64,000 nt of DNA from Parietaria judaica (GCA_954871525.1 OX940868.1:13332556-13396555); one strand, 5' to 3'; shown: positions 1-18,141, counted from the stretch's first letter. A program made the numbers and translations. Notes: generated by a model from the letters alone, not told the origin.

Positions 1-283
1 CTTTTGAAGATCCCGAGCTCAAACTCTAAAGGACACAACTGCTTATCATATGTTCTTATGCTAAATATATTTAGTAATGTCATAATGCATTCTACCATTT
101 ATCAATAATGTCACACGGCCATTTTAATTAGGTGTACCCTATTAGAAAAAACATTTCTTTAGTTAAATGAGAGCTTGTTCAAACTTAATTGACTTTTAAA
201 TAGTTTTTTTTTTCTTCTTTCACTTCGTATTGTCCGCCTAGCCAATAAGATAACATGCCAAGAAAAATGTTTGTGCTTCAAGT

Positions 284-860
284 TAGGGGTGAGCATTTTA
301 AACCCAACCCGATGACCCAACCCAATCCGTTAGAGACCCGACCCCAATCTAACCTGCCCACCTGCTCAAAATTGGGTCGGATCGGGCCGGACCCGACTAT
401 TATTCGGGTCGGGGTCGGGTCCAAACCCTTGGGTCGGGTCGAGGTCGCCGACCCGACCAATATAATAAATATATATTCCATATTAATTTTTATTCAAGTA
501 GTGTAATTTTTAGTCTTTTAAAATTTTTCATTCTCAATTTAATTTACAATAAAAGACCATTCAATCTCCCATTTTCATGTTTTACATTGTTTAGTGTATG
601 TTTATTTGATTAAATTTGTTAGGGGTATATTTACTTGAATTTTGAGTTACATTGATGCATTTTTTTCATATTATTTTTTGTTATATAAGATTAAATTTTA
701 ATTAATCGGGCCATGGCGACCCAAACCAACCCAACCCGATTTTTATCTGGTCGGTTTGGTTCGGGCATTAAAAAATTATGGGTCGGATCGGACTTTTTTT
801 TAAGAACCTGAAGTGATCGGGTCGAGTCCATAAATTATAAGTTATAGTTCAGGGTTTTGT
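284..860. mobile_element. hAT-like non-autonomous remnant
   Basis: The left edge reads taggggtgagca, the usual start of a plant hAT terminal repeat. Inside are two clusters of degenerate GGGTCGG/CCGACCC words (about 300-460 and 710-835) around an AT-rich core, a structure seen in short non-autonomous hAT elements. I could not find a matching right terminus or an 8-bp duplication, so the right edge is approximate and the copy may be truncated. Bases 1-283 hold nothing I recognise. Confidence 0.4.
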
Positions 861-1083
861 TACATTGTCTACCACTAGTTTTCCTCTCAAGTTGTAACTA
901 AACTTGATTATTTGAATATGTCTAATGTTTTTATTTTCCGTGTATAAGAAATTGACAAATAAATTTAATTTAATTTAATAAGAATATAGTTAAAAAAATA
1001 TAATTAAGGAGATTGCACTAAATTTTTTATATAAATTTACATTAAAAAACTTGAGGTAATAATATGTACAGTTGTACGCACTG

Positions 1084-1085
<2 letters not shown>

Positions 1086-1137
<52 letters not shown>

Positions 1138-1186
1138 CACGATTCTAACCGAGCCCGTCACTATATATATATATATATATATATAT
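1086..1186. repeat. Paired (TA)n microsatellites
   Basis: Two TA dinucleotide runs (1086-1134 and 1162-1186) are separated by 27 bases of unique sequence. The surrounding 860-1250 stretch is AT-rich intergenic DNA with nothing else recognisable. Confidence 0.9.
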
Positions 1187-1250
1187 TAATATATGAATAT
1201 GATGTAACTATAAAAAGTTGATAACTTGGTTGGCACCTAATCTATATATC

Positions 1251-2266
1251 CAGAGCCGTGCCTGAGGGGAGGCAAAGTAGGCGCCCGCCTTTAGGAAACA
1301 AAAAAATCTTAAATTTAGGGGGCCCCGAAAATCAAATTTAAGGGCCCCCAAATCACTTAAATTGATTTTTTATATATTAAAATCATTTAAATTAAATTTA
1401 AGGGCCTAAAAAAAATATAATCAATATCATTTAACTTTAATATTTGGACCCCTAATTCCTAAATTATTTAGGGCCCCTATTTTTTTTAAAAATAAAAATC
1501 ACTAAACTATAATATTTAGACCCTCAATTCCCAAATTAATTAGGGCCTCTTGTTCACACTTTACTCTATAATTTCCTCACATCATTTTTTCCCTAATCCC
1601 AAAATTATTTTCACCCATATTAAGTGTGAACGTGTCAACCGACAAGAATAGAGCGGTTGATGTTTTGAATTAGGTACAAGAATTGAATTGCAGTTATCCA
1701 AATGCTTGGATTGTCTACCGAATTATTTTAACCATATCAGTCACAGTTACGCACGCAGAAAAAAGTTTCTTGGAGTTAAAATTGATCAAGTTTTATCTTT
1801 GATCAACCATGTCTCAAGATAGGTTGAACGGTTTAGCTACATTGTCCATCGAAAAAGACATGGTCGAGAAACTCGATTATGAAGAGTTGATTGATACTTT
1901 TGCTTCTAAATCTGCTAGACACTTTTATTTGAATAAGAATTTATTTATATATAAATATTGCATATAATTTTGCAACTACGGTAAGGGGCCCCAAAAAGTT
2001 CGCTAGCACCCTTAGCGAAGCTTAGTAAACTCTCATCAGAAGCATGGATCAAACTCTGTTTTTCCTTATACCATTGAAGAGCTTCATCGTAAAGATAGAA
2101 TTTTTGATATTTAAAGGCAGCAAATGTGGCTACAATGTCCATAATATCCGAATCCGACTGTTGTGGGGTGCATTCATACTGGTTGCATTCATCAACCTCA
2201 TGATAAACGTTATGATTGTTGTCAATTTTCTCGCCTAGGGCCCCGGAAATCTCAGGCACGGCTATG
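1251..2266 (+). mobile_element. hAT element with transposase remnant
   Basis: The termini are 16-bp inverted repeats starting cagagccgtgcctgag, with one mismatch at the right end. They are flanked by a perfect 8-bp duplication tatatatc (1243-1250 and 2267-2274), which is diagnostic of hAT. Between about 1690 and 1940 the plus strand reads, with a few lesions, as the C-terminal dimerisation region of a hAT transposase: an AEKSF-like motif, then STMSQDRLNGLA, then an EKLDYEELIDTFASKSAR-like tail. No zinc finger or complete catalytic core is left, so this is a deletion derivative. The two open stretches at 1945-2295 are on shifted frames and I do not treat them as genes. Confidence 0.8.
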
Positions 2267-2812
2267 TATATATCTATATAATGTGTGTAACGCAATCATA
2301 AATAAATAACATTAAGTGATTAAACCAAGAGATTTCAATCAAACAAGAACTTTCATAGGACGCAACTCAACTCAACTCATAGTCTAAGAGATTTGATATC
2401 GGCATTTGAGCTATATAATACGATTGAATTGTCTTTTATACGTAATGATTTATTATATGGTGGAGTAGTTTTGTAGTAAAAATATATTTTCTCAAGTGTG
2501 AAGTAAATTAATTCTTACACCATTCTAATCTCTAAGTAACGATAAACCCATTGTATTCAATGAAGTACAATTACTAAAATAAGCTAGAATATACTAACGC
2601 TTCATGTTATAAAAAATAAAAACCGTAGATTTTCACGAGATGTTCTTGATATGATTTTCGTTCCATCATTTTAAGAGCAAAAAAAATTATTCAGAACCTC
2701 AAAAACTATAAGAAAGGATGCATGAGCAAGTTCATTAAGTGTTTGAATGTGAACTATGTCATTTGGATATGAGGTAGATGTGAAGTGACGATGCGATGCC
2801 ACCTCATGCCCC

Positions 2813-3130
2813 GTATAGAGGGTGGGGGTGTTGAGGCGCTACTTGCGTCTTCTAGGGCGCACTTGAAGAACTGAAAACAACATTTCAACCGTATATCACA
2901 AAAGCTTTAAATCTTGAGGCCCGTATTGAAATGGTTTTACTCCGGATAGAGGGCGGGGACATAGAGGCACTAATGGCGTCTTCCAAGCACACTTGAAGAA
3001 TTTAAAACGACAGTTGAACCGTATATCACAAAGACTTTAAACCTTTGGTTGTACCCAGGGTAAAGGGCGGAGACATAGTCGCAGAGACCTAGTGGCATCT
3101 TCTAGGCACATTTGAAGATTTATATGCGGC
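2813..3130. repeat. Three degenerate ~120-bp tandem units
   Basis: Three consecutive units share the order: tagagggcgggg-like start, gaggc..., gcgtcttct, gcacacttgaaga, then aaccgtatatcacaaa and ctttaaa. Unit 1 is about 2813-2940, unit 2 about 2941-3056 and unit 3, shorter, about 3057-3130. No coding potential is visible. The flanks (2275-2812 and 3131-3542) hold no recognised feature. Confidence 0.6.
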
Positions 3131-3542
3131 TGATTGCTTTAAGGATTTAGGATTAAGATTTCGGCTTTTGTTATGTGTTCTGTCATCTAGACTACTCTTC
3201 TCAAAGTGTTTGGCCGTGTTCTCGAAGAAACATGTCGTCGTTTGCCATAAATCATCCAATCATCGCTATATAGTATTCGGGAATTCGCCGATTCCCATTG
3301 GTTTATCTTCACACGTTTTGGATTATGTTTTCGGAACTGGAATCCGATCATATTCATCCATTCTGGCCCATCATTCATAACTACATGTTTCACAAAATAT
3401 AGCCATTTTGTGAAATAAAGAACTCCAAAATCCGATTTCAAACTAGTTACTAGGATACCCAAGTTTTTTATGATTGTGTAAATTTGGATTTTTAATTCAA
3501 ATAACGAGATCCGGACTTGGCCCAGCCCGGAAATAAGATCCA

Positions 3543-3775
3543 TGTTAAAGAATATTCTAGATTTGTTTAGTGTACTATAGATTAAAGTTTATCTAAAACA
3601 ATCTAGGTTAGATTTAATTAGAACCACTTAGAATTAGAATTATATAGAAAGCATTTAAAACTCTTAGAGTAATGTAGAAGTAGAATAATCTAGAACTCTT
3701 GTACATGTATAAATAGCCTTCTAACCTCAATGAAATCTACACAAGATTTTTCCTCTCCATTTTTCTTTGTTAACA
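3543..3775 (+). repeat. Copia-1 left LTR
   Basis: It begins TGTTAAAG and ends GTTAACA. A TATA-like tataaata lies near 3710, a plausible promoter for the element. It differs from the right LTR by several substitutions and a small length change near 3595-3610. Confidence 0.92.
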
Positions 3776-3788
3776 TGGTATCATAGCC
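3776..3788 (+). other. Copia-1 primer binding site
   Basis: tggtatcatagcc directly abuts the LTR. It matches the usual tRNA-iMet complement of plant copia elements with one change (T for G at position 9). Confidence 0.85.
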
Positions 3789-4120
3789 ACCCTCCGAAAT
3801 TAGCCACTCCACTCTAAATTAGCCACCCTCCGAAATTAGTCATCCTACTCCAAATTATCCTACCTCCGAAATTAGCCATCCCATTTTTTGGGTTCGAAAT
3901 TTGTCTCTTTCTACACCAAAATCTTTTCATCATTCAATCTATTCGAAATCCCCTTTTTTACCCATTTGTTTTAGCCTCATCCATACACCTTCACGCGCCA
4001 TCCTCGACAACCGCTTTTCGATTCCATCACCGCCTACTACTTGATATACTTATATTGCTTACTTTTCTCTGAATCACTTTCGTCGCCTTCGTTATCTTGC
4101 TACCTACTTCTTTATTTGAA

Positions 4121-7100
4121 ATGGCTGAACAAAAACCCGCCGGTGTTTTAGAAATGGTGCCTGTACTCTCAAAAATTATGGACCACAAGTTGAATGGTTC
4201 AAACTATCTCGATAGGAGCAAGACCATTCGTTTGTTTCTCCGAAGTATTGACAAAGACAACCATTTGACCGACATTGCTCCAAGTGACGAATCACGACAA
4301 GCATGGCTTCGCGAGGATGCTCGCCTTTTTCTACAAATCCGAAACTCCATTGATAGTGAGGTAATTGGTCTGGTCAATCATTGCGAGTACGTCAAAGAAT
4401 TAATGTATTATTTGGATTTCCTTTACTCTGGAAAATGAAATCTATCTCGCATGTTTGATGTGTGCAAAGCTTTCTATAAAGCTGAAAAGCAAGACCAATC
4501 ATTCACCACTTATTTCATGGAGTTCAAGAAGACATATAAAGAACTCAACATGTTGCTGCCTTTTAGCCCCGATGTGAAGGTTCAGCAACAACAACGGTAT
4601 CAAATGGCCATTATGAGCTTTCTTGCAGGACTCCCTTCGACCTTTGAAACCGCAAGGTCCTAGATTATCTCTGGCACCGATATTTCCTCTCTCCAAGAAG
4701 TATCCAGCCATGTTCTTCGTACAGAGGGATCCCGACCTACTCATGACAGTGGAGCTTTGGTATCTCGAAACATGTATGACTCAAGCCGCTCTGCTAACTA
4801 CAAACATGGACGTCCACGAACTCTTGACTCTCGCCCTAAAGAGTTTAGCACAATCACTTGTAACTACTGCAAGAAACCAGGTCACGCCAAGCACGAGTGC
4901 CGGAAGCTCATGTACAAGAATCAAAATAACCACTCGGCCCACGTTGCGTCCACCTCTGATGACTTGATTTGTGTTCCTGCCGATGAGTATGCCAAATTTT
5001 CCGAGTACCAGGAATCACTAAAGAATTCAAAACCCTCTGTCACTGCCATTGCTGAATCAGGTAATTCGAATGCGTGTCCTCTTTCCTCATCCTCCAAATG
5101 GGTCATAGATTCTGGTGCCACAGATCATATGACAGGTAATTCCAAATTATTTTCGACTCTTACACCTCATGCTTCCACATCCACGGTCACTTTGGGCGAT
5201 GGATCTCCCTGTAATGTTAGTGGATCAGGCACTATCGCTCTCACTCCTTCTCTATCATTGTCTAATGTTTTGCATTTGCCCAATTTATTATTCAACCTTT
5301 TGCCTGTTAGCGAACTCACAAAAAAATTGAAATGCTCAATCTCATTTTTTCCCAACTCATGTATTTTCCAGGATCTTGTGACGAAACAGATTATTGGTAA
5401 AGGACATGAATCTGGAGATCTCTACATTCTTAACACATCTAAACCTATTGCATGTTCCACCGTCACTTCAGCTTTTGAAGAACATTGTCGGTTAGATCAT
5501 CCTTCTGTTCCTCTCCTCAAGCAACTTCGTCCGCAGTTTAGTTCAATGTCCTCTTTAGATTGTGTGTCATGTCAATTAGCTAAACATCATCGCCTTAGCT
5601 CTAGTCCTAGAGTTAATAAGCATTCCAACGCTCCATTTGAATTAGTTCATACAGATGTTTGGGGTCCTTGTCCTATTGTGTCAAAACCAGGATTCAGATA
5701 CTTCGTAACTTTTGTGGATGACTTTACTCGTGTAACCTGGTTGTTTTTAATGAAGAGTCGTTCTGAGTTATTCTCATTGTTTTGTTCATTTTGTCCGGAG
5801 ATCCGTACTCAATTTAATGTCTCTATTCACACCCTCCGTAGTGATAATGCCAAAGAATACACGTCAAGTCAATTTGATACTTACATGGCCTAAAATGGCA
5901 TTCTCCACGAAACATCTTGCGTTGACACTCCATCCCAAAATGGAGTTGCCGAACGTAAAAACCGACACCTTCTCGAAATTGCACGTGCCTTACTATTTCA
6001 AACAGGTGTTCCAAAATGTTTCTGGGCCGACGCTGTCTCTACGGCCTATTTCCTCATCAATCGAATGCCATCATCTGTTCTTCAAGGTGCAATTCCCTAT
6101 AACACATTGTTTCCCCACAAATCTATTTTCCCAGTTAGCCCCAAAATCTTCGGTAGTACATGTTTTGTTCGAGATGTTCGTCCCGGTCTTTCAAAATTAG
6201 ATCCAAAATCCTTAAAATGTGTGTTTTTTTTGGATACTATCGCCTTCAAAAAGGGTATCGATGTTATTGTCCTAGTATTAAAAAATACGTTGTATCCATT
6301 GATGTCACCTTTCTAGAGCATAAACCGTACTTTACACCTGAGAGACCGACCTTACCAATACTTGAGGACGATGATTTCTTACTCTATTCAATCACTTCAC
6401 CAGAATCACCTGTGACTTTGAATCAACCTATTATCCCTATTTTAGCACCGAACTCCACCATGGACACCTCCAAACCTGCTCCTAGTGTCGCGCCGCCTCC
6501 CATTCCTCGATCACCTATCGTCTACACTCGACGCGTCCGCCCAGCACCACACACACTCATCAATCCTCCAGAGACATGTCCTGCACCAGGTCCCTCGTTA
6601 TCAGATCCATCTCTGGCCGACGATCTTCCCATCGCATTACGTAAAGGTAAACGCTAGTGTACTCATCATATTTCTTCGTCCATCTCATATAATCTTTTGT
6701 CATCCTCTTCACCTTATTTTATTTCATCCCTTGACTCCATCACCATCCCTAAAATTGTTCGTGAAGCCTTAGATCATCATGGTTGGCAGAAAGCAATGAC
6801 AGAGGAAATGAATGCCTTAGATGATAATGGTACTTGGGAACTTGTTACTCTTCCTTCTGGAAAACGAGCAATTGGATGTAAATGGGTCTTCACGGTCAAA
6901 ATGAATCCGGATGGAACGCTTGCTCGATTGAAGGCTCGCTTAGTCGCCAAAGGTTTTGCCCAAACCTATGGTGCTGACTATTCGGATACCTTCTCTCCAG
7001 TTGCCAAGTTGACGTTTGTTCGACTTTTCATATCTTTAGCGACAACTTATAATTGGCACCTACACCAACTCGACATTAAGAATGCATTTCTACATGGGGA

Positions 7101-8279
7101 CTTACATGAAGAGGTATACATGGAGCAACCACCTGGTTTTGTTTCTCAGGGGAATACGGCAAAGTGTGTCGTCTTCGAAAAGCATTATATAGGCTAAAGC
7201 AAAGTCCCCGTGCTTGGTTCAGAAGATTTAGTTAGGCCCTTGAACAGTTTGGGCTATTTAAAAGCAAATCTGACAATTCTGTGTTTTTCAGGAATACGAA
7301 AGACGGTATCATTCTCCTTGTCGTTTTTGTTGATGACATCGTAATTACAAGAAGTGATATTGTTGGTATTTCATCTCTCAAAACCTTCCTCCACACTCAG
7401 TTCCACACAAAAGACTCGGGGACATTAAAATACTTTCTGGGAGTTGAAGTAATGAGAAGCAAAAAAGGTATATACTTGTCTCAGAGGAAGTATGTACTCG
7501 ATTTGCTTTCCGAGACAGGAAAACTAGGTGCTAAGCCGTGTAGTGCCCCAATGACTCCCAATATGCAGCTAACGAAAGAGGAAAAACCAATGGATGATCC
7601 TGAACGGTACAGAAGATTGGTCAGCAAATTGAACTAGCTCACTGTAACACGCCCAGACATTGCATACTCCGTCAGCATAGTAAGCCAATTCTTGGCATCT
7701 CCGACAGGTGAACATTGGGCAGCATTAGAGCATATCTTGTGCTATTTGAAGGGAGCACCAGGGCGTGGAATCTTATACTCAAATCATGGTCATACTTCCA
7801 TTGAATGTTTTACAGATTCAGATTGGGCAGGATCCAAGATTGATAGAAGATCAACCAGTGGCTATTGCGTCTTTGTAGGAGGGAACTTGATCTCATGGAA
7901 AAGCAAGAAGCAACATGCTGTGTCAAGATCCAGTGCTGAGTCGGAGTACAAAGCAATGGCACAAGCAACATGTGAAATAATGTGGATACATCAATTACTG
8001 ACAGAGATAGGTCTCAAAGTCTCTCTGCCGGCAAAGTTATGGTGCGACAACCAAGCTGTTGTTTATATCGCATCTAATCCAGTATTTCATGAGAGGACAA
8101 AACACATTGAGATCGACTGTCACTTTGTTCGCGAGAATATTCAACAAGGCTTGGTTTCCACATCATATGTGAAGACGGACAACCAAATAGGAGATATTTT
8201 CACAAAGGCTCTTAACGTAGTGCGGGTCGAATATCTCTATAACAAGCTGGGCATGATTAACATATATGCTCCAGCTTGA
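4121..8279 (+). pseudogene. Copia-1 gag-pol pseudogene
   Basis: This is a broken polyprotein. Visible in order are a gag region from the ATG at 4121; a CCHC zinc knuckle near 4857-4900; a protease motif DSGATDHM near 5108; integrase with HTDVWGP and RSDNAKEY; reverse transcriptase (WKWVF-like and [12 protein letters not shown] motifs, then FVDD near 7327); and RNase H (DSDWAG near 7816, KSKKQ, AESEYKA). In-frame stops occur at 4436, 4661, 5891, 6655, 7233 and 7635, with frameshifts near 6230 and 7160. No functional protein is expected. The product family is certain; I did not assign a copia lineage. Confidence 0.93.
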
Positions 8280-8286
8280 GGGGCAG

Positions 8287-8508
8287 TGTTAAAGAATGTT
8301 CTAGATTTGTTTAGTGTACTATAGATTAAAGTTTATCTAGTTAGATTAAATTAGAACCACTTAGAATTAGAATTATCTAGAAAGCATTTATTACTCTTAG
8401 AATAATGTAGAAGTAGAATAATTTAGAACTCTTGTACATGTATAAATAGCCTTCCAAACTCAATGAAATCTACACAAGATTTTTCCTCTCCATTTTTCTT
8501 TGGTAACA
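8287..8508 (+). repeat. Copia-1 right LTR
   Basis: It begins TGTTAAAGAATG and ends GGTAACA, immediately after the polypurine tract. The next bases, atccc, form the right half of the target duplication. Confidence 0.92.
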
Positions 8509-8802
8509 ATCCCAAAGACCGAGATTTCAAGTATCTAATGTTAATTGTCATAGTTTTTTACTTCAGGGCAGGAAGATAAAGATTTAGTAAAGAGATTTCT
8601 AAAAGACTTTCCATGAGTATAACTAGCAAATAAACCAATAAGTATTTGAGAAAGTAGTACCATTCCTATTGAAACAAACTTCCAATCCATGTTATACTTG
8701 AAATTCGTCTCTTTGAAGGAAAGCAAAGAGGGCAACATAGAAGTTCTTTCATAAAAACAAACTCTAATTAAACTCCGAAAACTGTATTCCGGAAGGCATA
8801 GG

Positions 8803-9021
8803 TCAGATTTTGTTATCTGGAGATTGCTCCTCGGAAATGGAAATCAGCTCAGAACGGTAATGCTCAGTTGTCTCGCCATTTGCCACCTTAATGTCGAAGG
8901 CGCTCAATTTCTCGGGCAAGAGGTTCGCATCAAAAGGCGTGTCTGGTACCAAGTTGGAGATAGCAATCAGCGCCTCTCTCGTCAGCTCCTCGGAGATCTC
9001 CCTGGGTGATCTGAAATCCAT
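8803..9021 (-). CDS. Small 72-residue protein, function unknown
   Basis: The open frame starts MDFRSPREISEELTREALIA and ends SPDNKI, 72 residues. It is acidic and hydrophilic, with no signal peptide, membrane segment or motif I can name. I chose the ATG at 9021 because it is the first one after a good splice acceptor (TTTATGCAG, exon from 9030), and the putative first exon has no ATG. That exon ends at a GT donor at 10446 and a TATA box lies just upstream, so the gene appears to have a 1.4-kb intron in its 5' leader. The ordered codon structure, splice signals and promoter make it more convincing than a chance frame, but I do not recognise the family. Copia-1 ends about 300 bases beyond the stop, so it probably lies in or next to the 3' untranslated region. 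Confidence 0.6.
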   Translation of the reverse strand: MDFRSPREISEELTREALIAISNLVPDTPFDANLLPEKLSAFDIKVANGETTEHYRSELISISEEQSPDNKI

Positions 9022-9030
9022 AAAAGGTTC

Positions 9031-10446
9031 CTGCATAAAGTATAACACAGAACATCAATGATAATAATCAAATAAAAATAGTGGCCGTTCTTATTATTCG
9101 GGCATTGTGTAAAAATTCGCTCAAAATACTGTTTCAAGTAATTCAAGTGAAGGCCAAAGGTTCGTGTATGCATTGTCTCTTTGAACAGGCCTCAAAGGGA
9201 TTTGTCGGAATTTTTGTTCTGGGATCTCGTAATCGGCCCGCTCAATATTTGCAATGGATCCCTTAAATTACCTGAATCATCAATATTTGTATGCAATGAT
9301 GTCAATAAGGGCTGACTCAGACGCCTGAGTATTTGAACTTATAGATATAAGATTGAGCCCCACATCATAAAAAAATTGAAAAGAACTAAAAAACGCTCAC
9401 GTAAAAAAAAAAATTAAAAAAAATTGATGTAATGCCAAGACAAATGTACATGATAGGACCCAGGCCAAAAACCAAACCGATAATAAAATTCTGAGAAACG
9501 ATACGCTGCTCTCTAATTGAACCAGAAAACTCCAAATCATGTTTGATAGAAATAAATTTTCCACTAATCAAAACACAAAATGAAAACTCTAATGGAGGAA
9601 TTTTTTTATGAAATAATGGAAATCCCAATCCTACAGTTATTGTAAAATACTTCCAACAAAATAAATAATTAATAGTTTCATACTTTCCCGATGCGAGCGA
9701 GCCTAACAGTATGCTTGTTATGAGACAAACAAGAAAATAATACACAGTTTCAAGTTTCAACATCCCCATTTTTTTATTGAATTCCTAGTTTTTACAAACC
9801 CTACCGTGATTTTTTTCCCCAAAATTATCTGATCAGATATCTGAGCAACATTAAGACGGAATAGTAAATTTTTCGGAATTTTAAACCCGTAAAAACGCCA
9901 ACCCCACGAGAAACTATATTTTCCGAAAACCGGATATTAGCCACAAAAGCATTTTTCCTTCATTTCTTCAGCTATGAATTATGGTAACTGTACATCTATG
10001 AACACACCAAAAAAAAAAAAAAAGAAATCTGAACTCCATCAGTGTCACTATAAGCCATGAATTATAATCTCTCCCAAAAACAAACTCCCAAATAAGCGAA
10101 CATTTCCAAACTCAGAATTCTAGAGCAAGCCATGCGATATCAATCAATCGCCAGAGAAACAACAGCAAAAACTAATCTATTTATAAAATAAATAAATAAA
10201 AATTATTATGAAATTCAACCTTCTAAACAACCAAACATCTGAATCATATTTCAATCCTCAAAGAACAAGCAAACCATTAACACGAAAAATCGCACAAATC
10301 AGAGAGTATGTATGTAATGTATGCACAAGATCTTCCATTTAATTTGCAGGTATGAATTGATGAACCACACATCACCAATGCATGAAAATCACAACGAGAA
10401 ATTAAAGAAAAATGAAAGAAATTTCGAGATCTGATGAGAAGAATAC
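9031..10446 (-). other. Leader intron of the small gene
   Basis: It is bounded by a donor (CACAG/GTATTC, read on the minus strand) and an acceptor (TGCAG/GAACC). It is AT-rich and contains a chance-looking 127-codon frame at 9386-9769 with hydrophobic stretches, which I did not call as a gene. The exon boundaries are predicted from sequence only. Confidence 0.5.
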
Positions 10447-10505
10447 CTGTGATGGTTGGAAAGTTTCTCTCCAAACCGCGATAATCTCTCGTCTTCTGAT
10501 TATCT
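10447..10505 (-). other. Putative 5' UTR exon of the small gene
   Basis: Non-coding first exon candidate between a TATA box and a consensus GT donor. It has no ATG, consistent with translation starting in exon 2. The upstream edge is estimated from the TATA position. Confidence 0.45.
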
Positions 10506-10525
10506 CTTCGCAATCGCTTTTTGGT

Positions 10526-10620
10526 TTATATAGTGTGTATTCGGCTGTGGCCAATTACGTTAATGCCCCTTCAGATTAGCCTCAGATTTGTTGCCCTTAT
10601 TCTTTTTAGGTGGACACGTG
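10526..10620 (-). promoter_or_regulatory. Core promoter and G-box of the small gene
   Basis: On the minus strand CTATATAAA (about 10526-10534) lies about 25-30 bases before the predicted transcript start. About 85 bases further upstream is a CACGTG G-box in the context ACACGTGTCC (10615-10620), the core recognised by plant bZIP and bHLH factors and part of abscisic-acid response elements. A regulatory role is inferred. The region 10621-11543 beyond is AT-rich intergenic DNA with nothing else supported. Confidence 0.45.
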
Positions 10621-11551
10621 TGTAAAAGTTACATTATTAACCATCATTAGCGGGATTCATGTTAGTAACGACAAAATCATATTTTTATTCATTTCCCTTC
10701 TAATACCATATCTATCTAATCAATTTTATATGATATCGGTATAAGTACTTAATCTTATGCCAAGTGGTACTAATTTTGTTCATATCAAATTAACTTTTGT
10801 TATACAAGGCACACGTGTACAAAATTAAACATTTAAACTTTAAAAATATTAATTATATTTTTATTAAATTTGAGACGGAAAATGTGTCTTTAGTTTAACA
10901 AACATTAACTCGACGTCTACGAAATTGGATCCGGACTAATGAATTGAAAATATACCAGTATATATAGTATCAAATTTGATATTTAAATTAAGATTTTTTT
11001 TTTACTAGACTTAATTACCATGGCATTGTGAGTAATTTCTATCATATATAAGGTAATCCACGTGTTCATGCTTATCACCAATCTCTTGCATATATATTTG
11101 CTCTTTGAATGTAGTAACTTGGCGGATTTTTATGATACCATATAAATTTATCTCATGCTGTTTTTCTAGTACGATCACAATCTCATCCAATAATTACAAA
11201 TCAAAAGGTTTTTATATCAAAATTCAAAAGTCGGTCCAGTTTCTATATATCCCGATTTCCTTATACTGGATCGGGATTAGTTGTGCAGCTCATAAGAAAA
11301 ATAAGAAAAACATTTAATATAAGAGAAGGTGTTCCACATGTGATTCAACTTTTTCTATCTAGGTTAGCAAGTCTGGCCCAATATTTTTAAGTATTTAAGC
11401 TAAAAAGAATATATTGAGCTTGTTTAAATTATTATATGACACTTTTAGAAAAATATAATATCATGGGGCTATTTAAAAAAGATTATATATAATTTTTAAA
11501 AATTTTGTGAGTAAGGCCGGCCCGGTAAGTTATCTCTCTAAAGGTTTATAT

Positions 11552-11734
11552 CAAGGTTTTAAATACCGCTTGCCGATGTCATTTCGCACTTTTCATTTTA
11601 CGGATATATCGCTTGTCGATTAGTATATCATAGGTAAATCGATGGATATGTCGATGAATGTATCGTTTCGCATATCCTCGAAAAAAGATTTTCGATGGGC
11701 ATGCCGATGGATATTCGAGAAATTTAATACCTTG
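11552..11734. mobile_element. Short hAT-type MITE
   Basis: The termini are caaggttttaaatacc and its inverted counterpart ending ataccttg. The flanking 8-mers are gtttatat and gttcatac (6 of 8 identical). The interior carries several atcgatgg/cgatgg words, like the larger hAT family at 40311 and 56483. The span 11743-12256 is intergenic and probably includes the BSK2 3' untranslated region; no clear polyadenylation signal was identified. Confidence 0.6.
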
Positions 11735-12256
11735 GTTCATACATGAGTGTCATTTCCTCTTCTTAATCTTCCAAGTCGAATCTCTATTGTAAGATTGCGA
11801 GTGTTTCATTCCTCGATAATGGATAAAAACCCGTAAACGATACACTTAGAAATCCGATGATATCCGAGCCGAATCTCTATTATAAAATTTTTCCTTTACA
11901 AATTTATTGAAAATCGGATTTTCGAATCACTAATCCACATTTTGCAGTCTAATGTAATGATAATAATAATAATAATGACACAAGGAAAGCGCTTCTCACT
12001 AAAATGATATTGGACAAAAAAATGAAATGTGATAATACGATAAAAACCATACGCGACATTTCCATGTGCTTCTCAAACAAGCTTACTAATAAGAACCACC
12101 ACAAACAAGTGCTAAACCTTTCTATAGGGACCAACGCCCATTATACATATATAATATATAGCTACTATTTATCAATATTCTCCGCCCACTCTCGGTCCGT
12201 CCCGTGTGAATTTCACCTCCTATCTCGGTTTCGAAGGAGGTCGAGGCGTTGGATTC

Positions 12257-18015
<5,759 letters not shown>

Positions 18016-18040
18016 GCTGGAATGGCTTCCTGGGTTTCAC

Positions 18041-18058
18041 TCACTCAGCCATTGACAT
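18041..18058 (-). CDS. Five-residue upstream ORF in BSK2 leader
   Basis: In the minus-strand leader, ATG TCA ATG GCT GAG TGA ends 25 bases before the BSK2 start codon. Both ATGs share one frame and stop, and the reading does not overlap the main frame. If the transcript starts upstream of 18058, this short frame could dampen or condition BSK2 translation. That role is inferred; the transcript start is not known. A run of GAA/CTT triplets (about 18078-18108) lies just upstream. Confidence 0.4.
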   Translation of the reverse strand: MSMAE

Positions 18059-18141
18059 CGTGGAGTGGATCTCAGTGAGGAAGAAGAAGAAGAAGAAGAA
18101 GAAGAAGAGGGAGAGAGAGTCACATGATGGGAATACGAAGA

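Larger units (their letters stand above)
3543..8508 (+). mobile_element. Copia-1 LTR retrotransposon, decayed
   Basis: This is a complete but inactive Ty1/copia element. Its LTRs are 233 and 222 bp and begin TGTTA and end TAACA. A tRNA-Met type primer site (tggtatcatagcc) directly follows the left LTR, and a purine tract (gaggggcag) precedes the right LTR. The flanking 5-bp duplication is atcca on the left and atccc on the right. The internal order gag, protease, integrase, reverse transcriptase, RNase H is the copia order. It inserted just downstream of the small minus-strand gene at 8803-9021. Confidence 0.95.

Noticed and set aside
9386..9769. 127-codon minus frame with hydrophobic segments
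   Set aside because: It lies in the predicted leader intron, has no recognisable motif, is not supported by splice context, and its length is possible by chance in AT-rich DNA.
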